From Papaver somniferum (lineage: Eukaryota; Streptophyta; Magnoliopsida; Ranunculales; Papaveraceae): a DNA stretch of 64,000 nucleotides. Below the pieces are notes generated by a model. It worked only from the letters and a program-made list of their open reading frames with translations. It made no database searches and was not told the origin of the DNA. Made by a program: the position numbers and the translations under genes. Every line of letters begins with the position of its first letter. Position 1 is the stretch's first letter. Location of the stretch: positions 166,734,747 to 166,798,746 of the forward strand of contig NC_039363.1 in NCBI RefSeq assembly GCF_003573695.1. Reading direction: 5' to 3'. Shown piece after piece: positions 11,056 through 22,636 of this stretch.

Positions 11056-11756
11056 TGATACTATTATTCGGTTTTGGGAAGATCATTGCGCAGGTACAAT
11101 TTCCTCTCAATGTGTTTCCTTGAAGTGTATGCGATAACTACTACAAAAACTTGGACTATCAAGAGTTGTGCTCTTTAATCACATCAAGGAGGGGTTGGAA
11201 TTAGGGATTGGATAAATGACTTACTCAAACTCTATATGCTGAGATATGTGCTTTAACTTCTACACTTAAAGGTCTTAACTTGGTACACGTCGTGATTTCA
11301 TCAAATGGAACACATATACCTCAGTATTTTCTCGGTAATGTTGTGTTATACCAAGTTGGAAAACGAACAAGCTTCTCTAAACCTCCATCTCATCATTTGG
11401 TCTATTTCGTGGTCTCACAAACTTGGGTTCTTTTTTGGATTGGGTATCATACAAAAATTACTACAATGGGCACTCTCTACACAAACGACAAGCTTATCGT
11501 CAATGCATGTTGTTGTGTTGTCAAGTTATCGAAACAGTGGATCATCTAGTGTTCCACTGCAAAACATTTTCAAGAATATGGAAGCATTCAGGGGACGCAG
11601 TAAGGTTTATAGGTCCATTCCCAAATTGTATTTACCTCATCATCAAGGGGTGGAGTTCTTACTTTCTTCATCAAGTAGGAAAATTTCTTTGGCCACTTAT
11701 TCGTACCTCCATTTGATGGTCAATTTGGAAGTGTAAGAACAATATAATTTTTGAAC
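11056..11756 (+). pseudogene. LINE ORF2 relic, part 2: C-terminal zinc-binding region
   Basis: Directly after the solo LTR the frame reads a segment with RFWEDHC, the conserved motif that follows RT in plant L1 elements. Near 11520-11570 a frame has Cys-x3-Glu-x2-Asp-His-Leu-x2-His-Cys followed by an Ile-Trp pair. This is the reverse-transcriptase zinc-binding (zf-RVT) signature. The line ends near 11750 with the Trp-Lys-Asn-Asn motif common at the end of that domain. Frames are shifted and no poly(A) tail is seen, because a Sirevirus LTR start cuts in at about 11757. Confidence 0.65.
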
Positions 11757-11822
11757 ATTTAGAGCATTACTCGGTCGAACTCACAAGTGTTGTTTTATCA
11801 AACTTGTTGTCAAATTTAATAT
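11757..11822 (+). repeat. Start of the 5' LTR of Sirevirus remnant B
   Basis: About 65 bp match the beginning of Sirevirus LTRs: TTAGAGC, then text with CGGTCGAACTCACAAG and TTGTTGTCAAATTT. The canonical first bases TG are degraded. The rest of the LTR and all of gag-pol are missing, so this joins directly to a 3' coding region by deletion. Confidence 0.5.
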
Positions 11823-11835
11823 AGAAAGACCATAG

Positions 11836-12438
11836 TGTGAAACCATTTCTAATGGTCTTAGTGGCAAAAATGTTGAATGGATAGAAGGGAAATTTCCTAC
11901 CCATGTTCTTAGTCTTGATTTGATGGTTTTTGGAAAGCTTGGCATTTTTAATCTTTGTCCCTCAACAATTGAGAACTCTCGGTGGAGTCGTGAAATTTCC
12001 GAGTTGGTTTTTTTCCTTGAATCGGGTGCTCAAGGTCTTGATATTTGTGGATTTATCATTCTTCAAATGGTCTCGATGACGTCATCCAACAAGAAGTTAA
12101 GCTTTCCATGCTTAATTGAGCAAATATGTCGTGCACATTCCATTGCTCCAATTGGAAACTCTATTGGAACTCCCAAACTTGTTCGTCCTTGTACCTTCAA
12201 ACATATGAAGATGAATGCTTGCAAAAGAAAAAGATATGATTCCTTTGAAGGTTCTTGTGATCCTACCACCTTGGGTATTCTTCATCAAATTCGCAAGGGT
12301 GTTCGTAAGATTGATTCCAAGGTAAAATGTATGCAAGAACAATTATGTGTGATTGCTAAAAAGTTTCCCGAAATCAAGGAAGAAATGGAAAAGGTTCAAG
12401 CCTCTTGGATGGAGTCTGATGATAAGGATGATTATTGA
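11836..12438 (+). CDS. Env-position ORF of Sirevirus B, resembling the 'putative plant transposon protein' domain
   Basis: The frame is open for 200 codons. The first ATG is at 11920, giving 172 aa. A central stretch (KKLSFPCLIEQICR, about residues 58-71 from the ATG) resembles the FPSLI-x-LC motif of the plant transposon-associated domain that I recall as PF20167. It is followed by a basic patch (KRKR) and a C-terminal Lys/Glu-rich coiled coil ending in an acidic Asp/Glu/Lys tail. There is no transmembrane segment or signal peptide, so a true envelope role is not supported. It sits where Sireviruses carry an extra ORF between pol and the 3' LTR. It has no stop in 200 codons but is cut off from pol. 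The family call is by eye and moderate to weak. Confidence 0.45.
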   Translation, partial: CETISNGLSGKNVEWIEGKFPTHVLSLDLMVFGKLGIFNLCPSTIENSRWSREISELVFFLESGAQGLDICGFIILQMVSMTSSNKKLSFPCLIEQICRAHSIAPIGNSIGTPKLVRPCTFKHMKMNACKRKRYDSFEGSCDPTTLGILHQIRKGVRKIDSKVKCMQEQLCVIAKKFPEIKEEMEKVQASWMESDDKDDY

Positions 12439-13464
12439 TTTCTCAAACTCTTATTTCTTTCTTTTTGTCTAGGAAACTTCTTATGAGAATTTATTCTTTT
12501 GTTTTAAGAAGGATAACTAAGGGTTTGGAATAGCATATATTGTGATTTCACATTGCTATTGCCAACGATTTTCATCTTGCAATTTTTTAGATTTATTTAT
12601 TTAAATTCTAAGTTATTTGGAAGATGATTTTGCACTATTAATCTTTATGATTTTGTACACTGCAAAAATATTATGGGATATGTGTGTTTACGTCCGTGAA
12701 CTATGATTATCTCATATATATTAAAAGTTAAGTCTATTATGTCTGTATGCAAATATTGATAAAATATATAATGAACTTTTGAATAATCCGCAGTATTGAT
12801 CTTTCCCTGATCCACTTATATGTGAAAGTACTGTATGGCTCCGTAAGTCTTCCTATGTTGAGCGTTTCCAATTAAATTAATCATTAAGATTCCCTTGTGG
12901 TCGAGTTTTCTGGATACAAATTCATGTTTTATGTGATTTGTTAATGTCCAAAGAAATCCTTGTTTTCTTATTAAAAGTAAGGTCGCTCTTGTTGTTCTTT
13001 CATGAATGACATTTTATAAGGGAGAGTTCTTAAGTGAACTTGTGCTTAATTGCCAAATCTTTGTGGGTAGTGCGGCTGTGGAATATTGTAGGAGTTTTCT
13101 TGTATCTTTATAAACTCCTTGATGAATACACTAAGTTTCGACTATGTGAAATCATCGAAACAAAGTTGATATGTTCTCTTTTAGTCATGAATTGTCTCTA
13201 TGAGAATTTCATTATGATCCTGCTAGTTTTCGTACCTTTGCCAATTTATATTGACAAAAAGGGGGAGAATTATTTTGTAGTTCACACTACATATATATAG
13301 TTTATGGATCATTATGTAACGGGAAGTGGTTTAAATTGTGATATGAAGTATTGACTAAGGGGGAGTGATACATATAACCAAAGTATTATTGTCAAAGTTG
13401 TGATACAGTTGAACTTTGATGTTTTGTAATAATACTATGACACTGTATAACAATAATTGAGAAC
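12439..13464 (+). other. 3' untranslated region of Sirevirus B with repeated polypurine motifs
   Basis: This stretch is non-coding and homologous to 1898-2867 and 25573-27480 on the opposite strand. It contains two polypurine runs: GACAAAAAGGGGGAGAA near 13251-13268 and CTAAGGGGGAGTGATA near 13357-13374. Multiple such runs before the 3' LTR are a feature of Sireviruses. At about 13464 it jumps directly into LTR R/U5-like sequence, so the final polypurine tract and U3 are deleted. Confidence 0.6.
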
Positions 13465-13970
13465 GTTATAGGTTAACGACTTGAAGAGTTCATTGGGATT
13501 CTGAAGCCAGATCCAACTATTTTCTATGTAGTTGCGTATTCTGATCTTACTTGTTCTATCGAGTTGAGTACTATCTTCTCTAAGATTGGCTCGAGATTTA
13601 TCTCCGATAGGTAAAATATAAAAAGTAATCACAAAGCTCTTCGTCTCATTCTTTGTGATTCCACAACAACTTGTTCTACTACCATATAGTTAAGTTATTG
13701 TGAGGTGATTGATATTTCTAGGTTGTTCTTCGGGAATATAAGACCGGATTATCAATTGCTTCCTGTTCACCTTGATTTATCAAAGGAAGGAACAAAAACT
13801 TCATAGGCATTTCTGTGGAAAATAGATTTATCTATCAGAATAGACTTTTTTGTGGGAGACATATTTGTTTATCAAGTCTTCGACTTTGGGTCATACAAAC
13901 TCTTAGTTGTGAGTGAGATCAGCTAAGGGAATCAAGTGCACAGAGTCCTGCTGGGAATCAGAGGCGTAAC
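13465..13970 (+). repeat. 3' LTR of Sirevirus B, part 1 (before the Athila insertion)
   Basis: The text from GGTTAACGACTTGAAG on matches element A's LTR near 6020-6050 and further left, reverse-complemented. The match continues to 13970, where Athila interrupts, and resumes at 24804. U3 is missing on the left. Confidence 0.7.
13966..13970. repeat. Left target-site duplication of Athila (GTAAC)
   Basis: GTAAC here pairs with GTAAG at 24804-24808, one mismatch. Unoccupied copies of the site in other Sirevirus LTRs read CTTAC on the plus strand (5543-5547 and 57921-57925), i.e. GTAAG, so the left copy has mutated. Confidence 0.75.
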
Positions 13971-15480
13971 TGATAGACACATTTTTGTGTCCGATTTGTC
14001 TCGATTCTATATATTGTTAGGGCTCATTTTTGTACTTATTATGGTGTTTTATTTATTTGTAGCTATTTTTGGCCAATAAACATTTTTGGAAAAAATTGGC
14101 TCGAAAAGTTGTCGGAAAGCACCCGGAGGACATTTGCTATACGAACCCCAGATTTGGCTAAGGGGCACCCCTGGGAGGCAACTGCTAATCGCACTCCATC
14201 ACTGGATAAAGGGGGACCCTCTTCTTCATTTCAAATTCTGGTTTTGGCGGGAAAATGAAGAACATAACTGAGTGATTTTCGATCGAAGTTTGAAGGAGTT
14301 CTGGGTAGATTAAAGGGCTGAAATTTGTTGGGTAGTTGTGATATGTCCCAACAAAACTATCATGAGTGATTTGATCGATTAAAATTGGATGGATTTTCGG
14401 CGAGAAGGAAACAGAGAAGCGTGTGCATGGAAAGAGATTTTCACAGGATGACTCCGTGCCTGGATTGATTTGGCATGCTGAAGAAGCGTGCACCATCTAA
14501 GCAAGGATATTTTTCACGAATCATACAGCTGCAGACGCATGAAGAGGAGAGAAAGGAAAGAAAATTGTCCGAGATTATTTTTTATTTACTGCCGTGCTAT
14601 GGAAAGATTTTCCGGAGTAATGAGCGAAGATTTCTGTCGCTGAGGAGTATAAAAAGGGTCTTGAGGTAGCAGAGAAAGGGTCTGGAGAGTTTGGGAGAGT
14701 TAGAGAGCATCAGATAGCCGAAAAATCGAGTTGCAGAGAACACCATTTCTGCTGCTGCAGAACTGAAGAACACGAAGAACAGACTGACGAAGACAGTCGT
14801 TTATCAACAGTGACAACGACAGACACGTGAGGGTCGCAGAGATACAACAACAGCAGTTCTCTTTTATCTCTCTTTGTAACAGTGTTTTGCAACAATTATA
14901 AACGTTGCAAACACCCGATTTTCATCATTTTCTCCATTTCATCATTTGCACACCTATTTTGAGTAATGAAATCAACTTTTGAGCCTATTTCCAACATCAT
15001 GATGAGCTAAACCCAATCTTCCGGGGCGATGGAGGAAGCCATTCTTCCAAAAGTTGTGTGGTAAAATTTATTTGAATTTATTTATGCAATTCTTTTATGA
15101 TTATTTGCACTGAATGAAAATTGAGTAATGATTTTTATTAATTAATTGTGTTTTCTCTTGATGAAGTATGCTTAGTGTAGGGCTTTTGATACTTCATTCT
15201 TGCGATTAACAATTGATGTTTTGAAAATCTAATTTAGGCAATGATTAGAATCACAATTTCTTTTGATTGGAGTTATATTGTCTAGAATTGCATGATAAAA
15301 ATTAACATTAAATTACATGAATTTTGGTGAATGGTGAAATCCTGAATCCCGGTCTCTCTAATATAATCAGTTTTAATTTGCTTTATTTTCTTTAGTTTTA
15401 AAATTTAAATCTAAAAGCACAACCTTCACAAGTCTTGAACGAACTCTATTTATTACTACAACAACTTTGAAAATACATCA
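13971..15480 (+). repeat. 5' LTR of Athila (1510 bp)
   Basis: It starts TGATAGACAC and ends AATACATCA. It is nearly identical to 23276-24803. The main difference is a short block near 14160 that the 3' copy has and this copy lacks, where the motif GGGCACCC is duplicated in the 3' copy. A TATA box sits at 14648. Confidence 0.92.
14648..14655 (+). promoter_or_regulatory. Probable TATA box of the Athila 5' LTR
   Basis: TATAAAAA, followed by GGGTCTTGAGG, lies in the middle of the LTR. It is conserved at 23971-23978 in the 3' LTR. Position and sequence fit a pol II retrotransposon promoter, with transcription starting about 30 bp downstream. Confidence 0.6.
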
Positions 15481-15486
15481 AATTTT

Positions 15487-15504
15487 TGGCGCCGCCGACG
15501 CGGA
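15487..15504 (+). other. Athila primer-binding site
   Basis: TGGCGCCGCCGACGCGGA lies six bases after the LTR. Its first eight bases match the Asp-tRNA primer site usual for Athila elements. The rest is only a partial match, so the tRNA assignment is likely but not certain. Confidence 0.65.
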
Positions 15505-16598
15505 CTTGTCTTTAGGCTAGAGTTTTTAGATTTTTTTTTAGGTTTTTATTTTTATTTGTTCTTCTTTACGTTTCTGGGTTTTTGTCTTTTTCTTTCAGAT
15601 TTTGGAATTTGGAGCGAAAGAAAATTTTGCCAAAGCTTTTGGTGAATACTTAAAGACTGGAGTAAAAGGCAAGGCGAAAGGAGCGAAAGAAGAAGATTGT
15701 TTTTTATATAAAAAAAAGAGAGAAAAAAAAGAGAGAGACATTTTTTTTATTTTTTTTAGACTTTCTTTCTCTTTTTCACTTTATATTTTTGGACTTTGGA
15801 CTTTAAATTTTGGGACATTATTTTTTAAACCCTACAGAAGGGTAGTTTAAATATAAACTATTTGCAGAGAAGGACGGTGATTACGATATCACCTCGGCCC
15901 CTCGGGTTCGTACATGACATATGAGTCGTGGCCCGAGTCGACTACAAAGGTTCATCCCCCGTCTGGTACGGGAGGTAAGTTTGTCGAAACACTCGCGAAT
16001 CTCCTGTCAGCGAGTTACTGTCTTCCTTCGTATGCATATATGTTGAGGACTTGAAAACGGCTGCTTTAATTTCCTAGTAAAGGGCAAGGACTGGCCATAT
16101 AAGATAAGGGTTCGGATTTCATCACCGTTCTCTTCTTGCCCGCCTTAGGAAAATGACACCAAACGCGAACCTAAGCCTAAAATTTTGACTAGAACGAGAC
16201 CGATAGGGTAACGAGCTTAACAGGAAAGTCATTCGAAAAATATTAGTTACTCTTTTAAGCATACTTCGAAGTTCTTGACGGTTTCTGTAAGTTGAATGCG
16301 TGACTGCGCCGCCTTGTAATACCGATGAGGCCTTGGGTATCAAAGCTCCACCGAGATTCCCTCGCCTCTATTCAACTTACTCTGACTCGGATTGATTCCA
16401 GAGGGGTTTACTTAAATTGTAACGAATTCCCGTTCGAAGGATTAGAAGCTGGTCTAGAAACAATCTAAGTGGAGCCATCATGCTTTTTGTTTGCTAGAAA
16501 TCAGTAGGTTTGCTGTAGTGGAGTCAGCCTTGATTGTGTTTGCATAGAACATCCCTTCCTTTTTAGAACTTGTCTTTTTGATTTTGTTTTTCTAGTGT
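15505..16598 (+). other. Athila 5' leader
   Basis: This is a 1.1-kb untranslated leader. A purine/T-rich stretch (15600-15800, many GAAAGA and TTTTT runs) gives an 82-codon low-complexity frame that I do not believe is a gene. The rest (15840-16590) has no long frame. A leader of this size before gag is normal for the lineage. Confidence 0.6.
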
Positions 16599-19187
16599 AT
16601 GCCCGAAGTTTTTAAACGGGATTGGAAAAGAAACACTCTAGGTCGTTTGATTAGGGACAAACCTAGTAGTTCTTCTTGTGAAGGCGGGGAGCTCGAAGAC
16701 TCTTCTTTTGAGAGCCCCGTTTTTGGAAACTTCAGTTTTGAGAATCTGTCTCTTCGTGAGGAAAGTACCCCTAGTCCTTTGGTAGTGCCATAAATGGCAA
16801 CTTTGAAAGCTTTGCTAAACCCAACTAGGACCTCTCGTCCGTTTTGTATCAAGTTAGCTGAAACCGAGGCAAATTATGAACTGAAACCTGGGACTTTACA
16901 GATGCTCCCAATGTTTATAGGGAAGGAGAATGATAACCCCTATTTTCATGTTAGGGAATTTGAGGAAGTTTGTAGTACTCTGAAAATGAAAAACCTAAGT
17001 GATGATGCGTTGAAACTTAGGTTATTCCCCTTTTCCTTAAAAGATAAAGCCAAATCTTGGATGTATAGTTTGGACTCTGAGTCAATTGAAAACTATGACC
17101 AACTTACTTCTGCCTTTATACATAAGTTTTTCCCAAGGCATAAAACATCGTCTATTAGGACACAAATATGTACTTTTGCCCAACAAGAGGGAGAATCTTT
17201 ATATAGGTACTTAGAAAGTTTCAATGACTTGATATCTCAATGTCCTCATCATGGTTTGGAGAAGGTTAGGTTAGTTCAGATCCTCTACGAGGGTTTAGAT
17301 TATTCAACAACAACCATGGTTGAGTCCTTATGCACAGGTGGGTTTGAGAATAAAACTGTTGATGAAGCGATGACATTTTTGAATGAAATCGCCGATAAGA
17401 CCCAACAATGGGAAAATAGTAGGGAACCTCAGAAAATAATTCTTCTAAGTAGAGGAAATGTTAATAGGGTAGAAGGATCTCATGAGTCAGATGCCAAAAT
17501 AGAAGCTATAGCCAAAAGGTTAGAAGCCTTAGAATTAGGTCATTCTAGTGGTAGTAGTGGAAAAAATGAGCCTTTTTGGGAAGGCCATGCTGTGGAAGAG
17601 CAAGCCAATGCTCTTTATAACAACACTAGGTTTGATAACCGACAGAAGTTTGACTCATATTCAGAAACCTATAACCCTGGATGGAGAAATCACCCAAACC
17701 TTTCTTGGTCCAAGGGCCAGAATCAAGGTCAGTCTAGTAATGCTCAGGTTCCCCAAGGTTTTGGCTATACTAAGAATTCTTCAGCTCCGGCACAGTTTCA
17801 GAACCCTTCGGATAAGAAGATTATGAGTTTAGAAGAGTCTCTTGCTGTGTTAACTCGTAACACTGTGCAGTTTCAGCAATCTGTTGCTCAAGGTTTAGAA
17901 GAAAATAAGAGAATAGGTCAGGCTAACTCTCAGGCTATTTCCGAGTTGAAAAACCAGGTTAGTCAGATAAATGAGTCTTTAAGAGAAAGAGGTAAGTTTC
18001 CTAGTCAGACTCAACCCAGCCCTAGAGGAATTAATGAAATAGGTGAAAGACCATCTGATCATGTGAATGCTATTAAAACCCTTAGGAGTGGTAGAGAGAT
18101 AGACAACAAGGTTTCCATGCCTGATAGTGAACGTGCTGTAGTTCACCCTTCTGAACCAGAAACTGAGGAAAATGATAGAGTCTCTAAAGAGACCAATGAG
18201 GGTCATATTGAGCCCGACTTTGTCCCTAGAGCCCCATTCCCACAGCTGCTAGTTCCAACTAAGAGGGAGTCCAATTTTAATGATATATTGAAGGTTTTTA
18301 AGCAGGTAACTATCAACCTTCCACTACTAGATGCAATTAAGCAGATTCCCTCTTATGCCAAGTTTCTCAAGGATATGTGTACGCGAAAGCGAAAGCTTAA
18401 TGTCCAGAAGAAAGCCTTTCTAGCTAGTCACATGAGTTCTATTATTCAGAATACCACTACTCCTAAGTATACAGACCCAGGGTCTCCTACCATTTCTTGC
18501 ACAATAGGTAAATACCGTGTTGAGAAAGCGTTGCTTGACTTAAGAGCTAATGTGAACTTACTACCATATCATGTGTACCTTAAGCTAGGACTTGGTGAGA
18601 TGAAACCTACCCAGATGACACTTCAGTTAGCTGATAGGTCCATTAAAATTCCTCGTGGTGTGATCGAGGATGTTCTCATAGAGGTTGACAAGTTTATTTA
18701 TCCAGTGGATTTTGTTATCCTAGATACCCAACCTGTCCCTGACCCAGAGAACCAGATACCGGTAATTTTAGGTCGCCCGTTTTTAGCTACATCCAATACG
18801 ATCATTAACTGTCGAAATGGTATTATGAAATTCTCTTTTGGTAATATGACTATTGAGCCGAACATTTTTAATATTAGTAAGCTACCCTCCGAACTAGATG
18901 ACTCGAACATAGAAGAGGTCAACATGATAGGAACATTAGTCGAGGAGTCATTACCAAACACTTTGTTAGAAGATCCATTAGAGAAATGCCTAGCTCACTT
19001 TGGGATTGATTTTGATGATAATAATGTGATTAATGAGGTGAATGCTTTGTTAGATTCAACCCCTTTGTTAGATACTAGTGATGGATGGAAACCTAAAGTC
19101 GAACCACTACCAGTTTCTGAGTCTACCCTAGTTCCTTCGTTAGAAGAGCCTCCTAAGTTGGACCTAAAACCATTGCCAGATTCCTGA
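16599..19187 (+). pseudogene. gag-pro: Athila Gag-Protease, with a stop at codon 65 and a changed protease motif
   Basis: One frame runs from an ATG at 16599 to a stop at 19187, broken only by TAA at 16791-16793. The intact part (16794-19187) encodes 797 aa. It has a retrotransposon Gag core (about residues 40-215, including FPFSLKDKAKSW and CPHHGLEKV), the Athila motif NPGWRNHPN (about 294-302) and a variable linker. An aspartic protease follows near residues 565-670, with LGRPFL near its end. The catalytic triplet reads Asp582-Leu-Arg-Ala where the family has Asp-Leu/Thr-Gly-Ala. A single G-to-A change (GGA to AGA) would explain it and probably kills the enzyme. Gag would form the particle, and the protease would cut the polyprotein. 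Confidence 0.85.
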
Positions 19188-22058
19188 AATATAGGTTTTT
19201 AGGCCCGTCTGAGACTTTACCTGTGATTATTTCTTCCGTCTTGGATAGTGACCAGGAAAGTAGGCTAGTAACCGTCCTTCAAAACAACAAGGAAGCTTTA
19301 GGGTGGACCATAGCTGACATTAAGGGTATAAGTCCCACTGTTTGTATGCATCAGATCTATTTAGAGAGTGATACCAAACCTTCTAGGGAGATGCAACGTC
19401 GACTAAACCCTAATATGAAAGAGGTAGTTCGAAACGAGGTCCTTAAGTTGTTAGATGCAGGCATTATCTACCCCATTTCAAACAGTATGTGGGTCATCCC
19501 CGTTCAGGCTGTTCCCAAGAAATCCGATATTACTGTAGTCCAGAATGATAACAATGAGTTAATCCCGACCCGAGTGACCACGGGTTGGCGTGTTTGTATT
19601 GACTATAGGAAATTGAACAAGGTCACTAGGAAGGACCACTTTCCCCTTCCATTCATCGATCAGATGCTAGAGAGATTAGCTGGACATAGTCACTACTGCT
19701 TTTTAGATGGCTATTTTGGATATAATCAGATCGTTATTGCCCCAGAAGACCAGGAGAAAACCACTTTTACCTATCCCTTTGGTACCTTTGCGTATAGACG
19801 CATGCCTTTTGGGATTTGTACTGCCCCTGCGACTTTTCAGCGTTGCATGGTGAGCATATTTTCTGACATGGTAGAACGGTTCTTAGAGGTCTTTATGGAT
19901 GATTTTTCAGTGTTTGGTTCGTCTTTCGATGAGTGCTTGCATCATTTGTCACTAGTGTTGACTAGGTGTAAGGAAAAGAATTTAGTGCTTAATTTGGAGA
20001 AATGTCACTTCATGGTTCGTTCAGGAATTGTTTTAGGGCATATCGTATCTTCTAAGGGTATAGAGGTAGATACAGCCAAAGTTGACCTGATTAAAATTTT
20101 ACAGGTCCCAAAAACCGTAAGAGATATTAGGTCATTCTTAGGGAATGCAGGTTTTTATCGTCGATTCATTAAGGATTTTAGCTTAATTTCTAGACCTCTT
20201 TGCAATTTGCTTGTAAAAGATGTTAAGTTTGTCTTTGATGATGTTTGTTTAGAGGCTTTTGATAAGCTTAAGAATTTACTCACTACCTCCCCCATAGTCC
20301 AGGCACCCAACTGGAACCTACCCTTTGAGATCATGTGTGATGCTTCAGATTATTCTATTGGTGTAGTGCTAGGTCAGCGAGAAAACAAATTACTTCATGT
20401 GATTTACTATGCTAGCAAAACTCTGAATGATGCCCAGTTGAACTATACCACTACTGAGAAGGAACTGTTAGCCATTGTGTTTGCCTTAGACAAGTTTAGA
20501 CCCTATGTCTTAGGTTCTAAGATCATCATATATACTGATCATGCTGCTTTGAAATATCTTTTGTCTAAGAAGGATACAAAACCTAGATTGATTAGGTGGA
20601 TCCTTTTGTTGCAAGAGTTTTCTCCATACATTAGAGACAAAAAGGGTGATGAAAATGTTGTAGCAGACCATTTGTCTAGGCTAGTTGTTAGTTCCCTTGA
20701 TGATTCCCTTCCTATAAGGGATAGATTTCCTTATGAACAATTGTTCTTTGTTACCCAATTACCTTGGTATCTGAATATAGTGAACTATCTTGTTACTGGT
20801 CGAATGCCCCAAAATTGGGGTAAACAAGATCGTTCTAGGTTTTTAGCCGAGGTTAAGCACTTCTTCTGGGATGATCCTTATTTGTTTAAGTATTGTCCAG
20901 ACCAGATTATTAGGAGATGTATACTTGAGAGTGACCAGTCCAGTATTATTTCCTTTTGTCATGATCATGCTTGTGGGGGTCACTTTAGTGCTAGGAAAAC
21001 TGCTGCTAAGATATTGCAGTGTGGATTCTATTGGCCTTCGTTGTTTAAAGACTCCCACAGTTACTGTGTGACTTGTGAACGTTGCCAGAAATTAGGAAAC
21101 ATTTCCCGTAGGAACATGATGCCCTTGAACCCTATTTTAGTTGTGGAGGTCTTTGATGTGTGGGGTATTGACTTTATGGGTCCGTTTCCTAATTCTTTTG
21201 GTAACTTATACATCCTTGTCGCTGTAGACTATGTCTCTAAGTGGATTGAGGCGGCTGCGTGTAAAACCAATTACCATAGGGTTGTGATTGAGTTCTTTAA
21301 AAATAATATACTTACACGTTTTGGTACACCGCGATCTATAATTAGTGATGGAGGGTCGCACTTTTGTAATGGACCTTTTAGGCTTTTGATAAAGAAATAT
21401 GGTATTACACATAAGGTAGCTACCCCGTATCATCCACAGACTAGTGGTCAGGTAGAAGTTTCCAATAGGGAGATAAAACCTATATTAGAGAAAACAGTTA
21501 ATCCTAATCGGAAAGACTGGTCGTCTATGCTTACTGATGCCTTATGGGCTTACCGAACTGCGTTTAAGACCCCCATTGGAATGTCACCTTATCGACTTGT
21601 GTATGGCAAGGCATGTCACTTACCTGTTGAGTTAGAACATAGAGCTTATTGGGTTGTTAAGCAGCTAGATTTTTCACTTGACAAGGCAGGAGCCCATAGG
21701 AAACTCCAGCTCAATGAGTTGGAAGAGATTCGTAGAGATGCATATGATAGTGCTAAGGAGTATAAGAACAAAATGAAACTTGTGCATGATATAAATATCT
21801 TAAGAAAGTCATTTTCTCCAGGTCAAAAAGTTCTTCTGTATGATACCCGCTTGCATCTTTTCCCCGGGAAGTTACGTTCTCGGTGGACGGATCCTTTTAT
21901 TGTTACGCACCGTCTTTCCTCATGGAGCTGTTGAGATCGAGACACCAGATGGTAGTAGTTCTTCAAAGGTTAACGGTCAGAAATTGAAACCCTTTTTAGA
22001 GCCCTTTCCTACAGATGATATTAAGGAGGTCCCTCTGGAGGACCCTGTTTACCCTTGA
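19188..22058 (+). pseudogene. pol: Athila Pol: RT, RNase H and integrase, frameshifted at both ends
   Basis: The main frame runs 19223-21934 (903 codons from its first ATG), in the -1 frame relative to Gag-Pro, which overlaps it by about 30 nt. RT carries the FMDD active site at residues 224-227. RNase H has Asp373, Glu412 and Asp439. Integrase has an HHCC-type finger, then Asp650, Asp709 and Glu745 (35-residue spacing). All these catalytic residues are present. Near 21912 a one-base shift ends the frame early. The natural C-terminal tail continues in another frame to a stop at 22058. In this family Gag-Pol is usually a single frame, so both shifts are probably mutations. The motif at the upstream junction does not look like a classical slippery heptamer. 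Confidence 0.9.
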
Positions 22059-22218
22059 TTGACCATCGAGGCGATTGTATGTTGATGTATATTAGTTTTT
22101 GATTTCTCTCTTCACCCAGGTACTATCTTTCCGACTTCTCTCTTTACTAATTCCTCATGTTACTTTACTGTTTGGTATTGCTCTTTCATTAGAAACATTG
22201 AGGACAATGTTAGATTTA

Positions 22219-22235
22219 AGTTTGGGGGTAGGGAA
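22219..22235 (+). other. Upstream polypurine-tract-like motif of Athila
   Basis: AAGTTTGGGGGTAGGG closely resembles the functional tract AGGTTTGGGGGTATT just before the 3' LTR, but lies about 1 kb earlier, soon after the end of pol. It may be a secondary priming site for plus-strand DNA or a relic. The role is inference. Confidence 0.4.
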
Positions 22236-22636
22236 GAAACTTTTTTTTATCTTTTAGTTGCAATAAATAAACTCCAGAGCCTAGAAATTTATGCCTATTA
22301 AGGATGGCACTAACCAATCTAAGTGGATGGAAGCATTTTGGTTATAGGAGTTGAGGAACCAATCTGACTAGATGGCAACATCTAAAGAGTCTATTCATAA
22401 AAGCACAGAGCTCAGGTGTTAGAAATAACGTGATAGTTTCACCATATCTCGTTGAGTCCTTTTCACTTCTGTTTTTATTTTGTTTTTAAACTATGTTTCT
22501 CTAAGTGATTAGGTGGGGCTCACGATTCAAGTTGTTACCAATGCTAGGGTGAATTAGAGTGATTGAGATACAAAAAAAAAAGAAGAAAAAGAAAAAGAGA
22601 CCAGACCATTAGACCAACTAGAATAAATTCAATAAA

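Noticed and set aside
11280..11736. Overlapping plus-strand frames as a host gene
   Set aside because: The third frame carries the LINE zinc-binding signature, which explains the region. The others are shadows or frameshifted pieces.
14710..14895. 61-codon minus-strand frame seen in both Athila LTRs
   Set aside because: It is present twice only because the LTRs are duplicates. It has no domain and crosses the presumed transcription start region.
15602..15850. 82-codon Lys/Phe-rich frame in the Athila leader
   Set aside because: It is low-complexity purine and T runs in a leader, with no homologous motif.
19150..19190. Programmed -1 frameshift site at the Athila Gag-Pro/Pol junction
   Set aside because: No X-XXY-YYZ heptamer is visible in the overlap. 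I list the junction as an observation but do not claim recoding.
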